A DNA stretch of 64,000 nucleotides from Gammaproteobacteria bacterium. GTDB taxonomy: Bacteria > Pseudomonadota > Gammaproteobacteria > Steroidobacterales > Foliamicaceae. The stretch covers positions 62,001 through 126,000 of the forward strand of contig VYBN01000034.1 of NCBI GenBank assembly GCA_009844425.1, written 5' to 3'. Below, piece by piece: positions 60,785 to 64,000 of this stretch. Positions within the stretch are counted from its first letter, which is position 1. Each line of letters begins with the position of its first letter. Under the pieces are notes generated by a model. The model ran no database searches. It was given only the letters and a program-made list of their open reading frames with translations, and had not been told where the DNA came from. A program made the translations under genes and the position numbers.

Positions 60785-62022
60785 GTCTTTTGCCGCCGCA
60801 TCAGCACGTACACGCACACCACCGCGATTGCGCAGAGCACCATCATTACGGTGAAGCCGGCGGTGAACGATGCGAATTCGTCAGCGGACCAGGCAAGGAA
60901 AACCCCGCCGATGGAACCTGCGAGGGAATCGATCAGCAGGAAGATGCCCAGGTAAACGCCGTAGTTGCGCCCGGCGTAGTACTCGGCAATCATCAGTTGA
61001 ATCATCGTGAACGCACCGGCGTAACCCACGCCGTAAACGACGGCGTAGGCCAGCGGCCAGGTCACCTCGCCGGGGACCGCCAGGAACAACAGCGCGAGGC
61101 CGACGGCAAGGTTAAGCACGCTGGCCATCATGACTTTCAGCTTGTCGAACTTGTCGGCCAGGTAGCCGAACAGCACCTTGCCGACGATGGCGGCGAAAAA
61201 GAAACTGCTGTAAATCCCCGTGGTGCTGGTGTCGTCCAGCAGCATTTCCTGGCGGAAGAAAAGCGCCTGGTTGTTGAGCATGGCCACAATGCAGAACCAG
61301 AGCGTGCCGGTCGCGAAAGCCAGCAGGTAGAAGACCGGCGAGCGCAGAAGGTTCATCAGCACCTTGTCGAACCGGTCGGGCGCCGGGCGCGTTTCCGGTT
61401 CGGGATCGGCGACGCCGTCGGCCGCCAGTCCCTTGTCCCTCGGATAGTTGCTGACCAGAAACAGCGTCGGCAGTACCATCATCGCGCCGCCGAGCACGGC
61501 CAGCACCCACACCGCCAGCCGCCAGTCGGGCAGGAAATAGTTGACCAGCCAGGGGAAGGCGGCGCCGCCCAGGCTGGAGGCCATCATCAGAATACCGAAG
61601 GCCAGTCCGCGGTAGCGCACGAACCAGCGCGAAAGCAGCATCAGGCTGGGGCTCAGTCCGGCCAGCGAGAGCGAGAATGCAAACAGCACGTAGAGGGCCA
61701 TGAGTTGCCAAAGTTCCGCCACCATGGGGAACAGGGCCAGCACAAGGGTTATTCCCACGGTGCCGATCAGCATCAGGCGCCGTATCGAGTATCGGTCCAG
61801 CAGCCATCCCGCCACCGGATTCAGGAAGGCGACGAGCGCGAAGAACATGTTCGCCGGTCGCGTGACCTGTTCGTTGGTCCAGCCGAATTCGGTCGCCAGG
61901 TTCGGGAAGATCCGCGGCATCGTGTTGAGGAGGATGCCGTTGGAGGCGGCGTATATCAGAAACAGGCCGACGAGCACCCACCAGCCGTAGAAGATCCGGC
62001 CGCGCACTGAAATTTCCTGCAT
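60781..62022 (-). CDS. MFS transporter, oxalate/formate antiporter-like (OFA) type
   Basis: A 413-residue, 12-helix transporter from ATG 62022, preceded by GGAGG seven bases upstream; a longer frame upstream is msrQ in another frame. It begins IFYGWWVLVGLFLIYAASNG, a start typical of OFA and monocarboxylate-type MFS carriers, and has DRYSIRRLML as the loop 2-3 motif A variant. It probably moves an organic acid. It is coupled by overlaps to a TRAP-type binding lipoprotein downstream and lies 2 bp after msrQ upstream. Confidence 0.88.
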   Translation of the reverse strand: MQEISVRGRIFYGWWVLVGLFLIYAASNGILLNTMPRIFPNLATEFGWTNEQVTRPANMFFALVAFLNPVAGWLLDRYSIRRLMLIGTVGITLVLALFPMVAELWQLMALYVLFAFSLSLAGLSPSLMLLSRWFVRYRGLAFGILMMASSLGGAAFPWLVNYFLPDWRLAVWVLAVLGGAMMVLPTLFLVSNYPRDKGLAADGVADPEPETRPAPDRFDKVLMNLLRSPVFYLLAFATGTLWFCIVAMLNNQALFFRQEMLLDDTSTTGIYSSFFFAAIVGKVLFGYLADKFDKLKVMMASVLNLAVGLALLFLAVPGEVTWPLAYAVVYGVGYAGAFTMIQLMIAEYYAGRNYGVYLGIFLLIDSLAGSIGGVFLAWSADEFASFTAGFTVMMVLCAIAVVCVYVLMRRQKT

Positions 62023-62024
62023 TG

Positions 62025-62630
62025 TTATCCTCCCCGGAACAGCCGGCCCTTCAGGGGCGACCACCAAAAGCGCAAGCCCAGCAAGAGGGCGAGAATGGCG
62101 CAATATACCAGCGGCTCGGCCGTGTCGGCCTTGACCTGCCAGTAGAAATGCCAGGAAGCCAGGATCGCGGCCGGGTAAATCAGACGGTGCAGCCGGTTCC
62201 AGCGCCGGCCCAGGCGCCGCTGCCAGCCCCGGGTGGACGTGATCGCCAGAGGAATCAGCAACAGCACCGCGCCCATGCCCACGGTGATGAAGGTTCGCTT
62301 GAGCAGGTCCTCGCCCAGGTGTGCGAAATCGAGCTGCAGATCCAGAAGAAAATAGGCCAGCGGGTGCAGCGTGCAGTAGAAGAAGGCAAACAGGCCCAGC
62401 GTCCGGCGGAAGCGGTACAGCCGCGGCTTCTTCAGCAAACGCGCCGCGGGAGTGACGCACAGCGTTACCAGCAACAGCCGCAGCGCCCAGAGGCCGAGTT
62501 CGTCCTGGATTTCCTCGGCGGGATTCGCGCCCAGCCCGGGCTCGACCACTCCGGCTATGCGCAGCACAAGCCAGGTCACGGGCAACAGGCAGGCGGCGAA
62601 CAGCAGCGGCTTGTACACCCGCACGTTCAT
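62025..62630 (-). CDS. msrQ: Heme b membrane subunit MsrQ (YedZ) of periplasmic methionine sulfoxide reductase
   Basis: A 201-residue protein with about six membrane helices and ferric-reductase-like His residues in CTLHPLAYF and LIYPAAILASWHFYW. MsrQ passes electrons from the quinone pool to MsrP in the periplasm. Its gene normally follows msrP directly; here 310 bp with two palindromic repeats lies between them on the same strand. It is 2 bp before the MFS gene. Confidence 0.93.
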   Translation of the reverse strand: MNVRVYKPLLFAACLLPVTWLVLRIAGVVEPGLGANPAEEIQDELGLWALRLLLVTLCVTPAARLLKKPRLYRFRRTLGLFAFFYCTLHPLAYFLLDLQLDFAHLGEDLLKRTFITVGMGAVLLLIPLAITSTRGWQRRLGRRWNRLHRLIYPAAILASWHFYWQVKADTAEPLVYCAILALLLGLRFWWSPLKGRLFRGG

Positions 62631-62653
62631 CGATCAATCACCGCTTCGATCCC

Positions 62654-62762
62654 GCCCTTTGTCATTTCCCTGCTTCCGGGATACGCCTGCAAGCACATCC
62701 CTGTGGGCTCGGCGGCGGCTCCTGCCGCCGACGCTCCCGGAAGCAGGGAAATGACAAAGGGC
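62654..62762 (+). repeat. Palindromic repeat G (core in + orientation, divergent core)
   Basis: A 109-bp element with exact 28-bp arms at 62654-62681 and 62735-62762, the left beginning GCCCTTTGTCATTTCCC. The core has ACGCCTGCAAGCACATCC, CTGTGGGCTCGGC, an internal GC-rich hairpin, and CGACGCTCCC. It lies between msrP and msrQ. Confidence 0.92.
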
Positions 62763-62784
62763 TCACGTTTGCAGGTCTGGTGCA

Positions 62785-62890
62785 GCCCTTAATTGCCCCC
62801 TTCCTCTGGGGGCATGTGAGCCAGGGATGGCGGAACCGAGCCCCATGGACGGGTTCATGCGTCCCCCGGAGGAAGGGGGCATTGAAGGGC
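62785..62890 (-). repeat. Palindromic repeat H (core in - orientation)
   Basis: A 106-bp element with 28-bp arms at 62785-62812 and 62863-62890 (three mismatches), the left beginning GCCCTTAATTGCCCCC. The core reads GAGCCAGGGATGGCGG...CATGGACGGGTTCATGCGTC, reversed relative to repeat G, which ends 22 bp before. Together they occupy most of the msrP-msrQ gap. Confidence 0.88.
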
Positions 62891-62940
62891 GGGATCGAAG
62901 CGCCGAGGGCGAACCGCGCAGCTCCCGGAAAGTTGCCGGG

Positions 62941-63909
62941 TCAGTAATTGCGGCGCAGGTCGAGGCCGGAATACAGGTGGGCCACCTGCTCGCCGTATCC
63001 ATTGAACATCTGCGTCGGGATGCGGCGCGCGAACAGCCCGGAAAAACCGGAGCCGATCTGCCGCTCGGTAGCCTGACTCCAGCGGGGATGGTCCACTTCC
63101 GGATTGACGTTGGCGTAGAAGCCGTATTCCTGCGGGGCGGCGATGTTCCAACTGGTCGGCGGCCGCCGTTCCTGCAGGCGGATGCTCACGATCGACTTGA
63201 TGCCCTTGAAACCGTACTTCCACGGTGCGATCAGCCGCAGCGGGGCGCCGTTCTGGTTGGGCAGCGTGACCCCGTACACGCCCACCGTCAGCAAAGTCAG
63301 CGGATTGGTCGCCTCTTCGATGGTCAGGCCCTCGACGTAGGGCCAGCGGAGAACGCGCCGCCGCTGTCCCGGCATTTCGTCGGGACGATAAACCGTCTGG
63401 AACGCGACATATTTCGCGCGGGACGTCGGGCGGAAGCGCTTGAGCACTTCGCCCAGCGGCACGCCCACCCAGGGAATGATCATCGACCAGGCTTCGACGC
63501 AACGCATGCGGTAGACCCGCTCTTCAAGTCCGACGCCGGACAGCAGACCCTCGACGTCGAATTCTCCGGTCACTTCCGCTTCGCCTTCCACCCGAACGGT
63601 CCACGGCTCGGGCCGGAAATCCCCCGAGTTGCGGTGCGGATCGTCCTTGCCGGTCCCGAACTCGTAGTAATTGTTGTAGGTGGTGATGTCCTCGTAGCTG
63701 TTGGGCGGCTCGTCGGTGCTGAAAGGGCCGGGCGTTACGTTCGGCAATTCCTTCTGGCCGGTGCCGTCGGCGAGATTGGCGGGCGCCGCGCGGGCCGTGC
63801 CCACCAAGCCTGCCGCGGCGAGGCCGGCGATGACGGAACGGCGATTGAACCAAGTGCTTTCGGACGCTATTTCCGAGGATCGAATATCGGTCTTGTTGCG
63901 AATCAACAT
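62941..63909 (-). CDS. msrP: Molybdopterin catalytic subunit MsrP (YedY) of periplasmic methionine sulfoxide reductase
   Basis: A 322-residue molybdoenzyme that reduces oxidised methionines in periplasmic proteins. A Tat-type signal with R23-R24 ([14 protein letters not shown]) is followed by the sulfite-oxidase-like fold. C137 in [14 protein letters not shown] is the molybdenum ligand; [12 protein letters not shown] and [17 protein letters not shown] are family segments. Full length, first gene of the msrP-msrQ-MFS-dctP series on the minus strand. Confidence 0.95.
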   Translation of the reverse strand: MLIRNKTDIRSSEIASESTWFNRRSVIAGLAAAGLVGTARAAPANLADGTGQKELPNVTPGPFSTDEPPNSYEDITTYNNYYEFGTGKDDPHRNSGDFRPEPWTVRVEGEAEVTGEFDVEGLLSGVGLEERVYRMRCVEAWSMIIPWVGVPLGEVLKRFRPTSRAKYVAFQTVYRPDEMPGQRRRVLRWPYVEGLTIEEATNPLTLLTVGVYGVTLPNQNGAPLRLIAPWKYGFKGIKSIVSIRLQERRPPTSWNIAAPQEYGFYANVNPEVDHPRWSQATERQIGSGFSGLFARRIPTQMFNGYGEQVAHLYSGLDLRRNY

Positions 63910-63953
63910 TCCGCAATACTAACCCGGATATCTCGCCAGCTTGAGCCGTGTAT

Positions 63954-64000
63954 GCCGCCCCCTCCTCGCGGCGGACGCATCAAGTCGTCCTGACGCTCGG
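63954..64000 (+). repeat. Possible ninth palindromic repeat, cut by the window edge
   Basis: From 63954 the sequence reads GCCGCCCCCTCCTCGCGG, then GGACGCATC...TGACGCTC, which fits a pyrimidine-rich left arm and the two ends of a short core. If real, the bases after 64000 must complete the complement of the left arm (CCGCGAGGAGGGGGCGGC). It would lie just upstream of msrP. Confidence 0.4.

Noticed and set aside
22955..62890. Palindromic elements read as CRISPR repeats
   Set aside because: They are scattered over 40 kb at gene ends, with variable arms and no regular spacers or cas genes.
22955..62890. Palindromic elements read as integron attC sites
   Set aside because: In attC sites the conserved part is at the outer ends (RYYYAAC/GTTRRRY) and no integrase or cassette array is present; here the core is conserved and the outer arms vary.
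22955..62890. Palindromic elements read as ordinary intrinsic terminators
   Set aside because: Stems are far longer than needed, the loop is a conserved 41-60 bp core and no T-run follows; a role in termination is possible but they are not the standard type.
1..64000. tRNA, rRNA, prophage integrase or transposase genes
   Set aside because: None could be recognised on either strand; the accessory block 1-16 kb has no visible mobility gene within the window.

Overview
The window is a GC-rich bacterial chromosome segment, almost certainly from a Gammaproteobacterium. The evidence is gene order: pilMNO(P)Q-aroK-aroB divergent from a class A penicillin-binding protein gene, ppsA divergent from its regulator ppsR, tesA head to head with ybbA, a yibN-like rhodanese beside gpsA and opposite envC, and a DUF4124 gene after glnA. 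Mevalonate-pathway genes and a class 1B dihydroorotate dehydrogenase are unusual for that class and point to a lineage away from the enteric and Pseudomonas models. No rRNA, tRNA, CRISPR array, transposase or integrase was seen.

Layout. (a) 1-5161, visibly less GC rich than the rest: the right part of a phage-defence operon on the + strand, with the tail of a probable Z1 protein, a PD-(D/E)XK nuclease (DUF4420 type), an AIPR protein, then an AAA_21 ATPase and a small TOPRIM-like DUF4276-type partner. (b) 5164-13813, minus strand: a tightly packed catabolic cluster (cytochrome P450, mandelate racemase/muconate lactonizing family enzyme, opine dehydrogenase family protein, aldehyde dehydrogenase, dipicolinate-synthase-A-like dehydrogenase, hydantoinase-like and cytosine-deaminase-like amidohydrolases). 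It looks like a degradation route for an unidentified nitrogen-containing compound. (c) 13904-16132: a COG0523 GTPase, a possibly degenerate PhyH-like protein and a DUF2165 membrane protein. (d) From glnA (16432) onward the content is mostly core: nitrogen assimilation, pyrimidine and phospholipid precursors, cell division (envC), fatty acid kinase fusion, type II secretion accessory proteins, farnesyl diphosphate synthase beside the last mevalonate steps, malate dehydrogenase, glutathione synthesis, PEP carboxylase, a YbbP permease, an S9 peptidase, PEP synthase and regulator, YbbA, TesA, dGTPase, aroB/aroK, type IV pilus alignment proteins, PBP1A, citrate synthase, L31, methionine sulfoxide reductases, and a transporter pair (MFS plus TRAP-type binding lipoprotein).

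The most striking non-genic feature is a family of eight (perhaps nine) intergenic palindromes of about 100 bp (22955-23055, 36479-36577, 36602-36710, 44737-44835, 59474-59573, 59610-59716, 62654-62762, 62785-62890, and perhaps 63954 to the right edge). Each has a conserved core of about 50-60 bp flanked by 23-29 bp arms. The arms are perfectly or almost perfectly complementary within a copy, yet largely different between copies. Cores occur in both orientations, and three tandem pairs each hold one core of each orientation. Every convergent gene junction with more than 60 bp of space carries at least one, and one copy supplies the last codons of the neighbouring gene. None lies in the accessory segment 1-16 kb.

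How the genes work together: the defence genes form one coupled transcript; the catabolic genes are linked by 4-bp start/stop overlaps and probably act in sequence; the core part holds PEP metabolism (ppc, ppsA, ppsR), TCA enzymes (mdh, gltA), isoprenoid supply (mvaD, phosphomevalonate kinase, ispA) and repair of oxidised methionine in cytoplasm (msrA) and periplasm (msrPQ).
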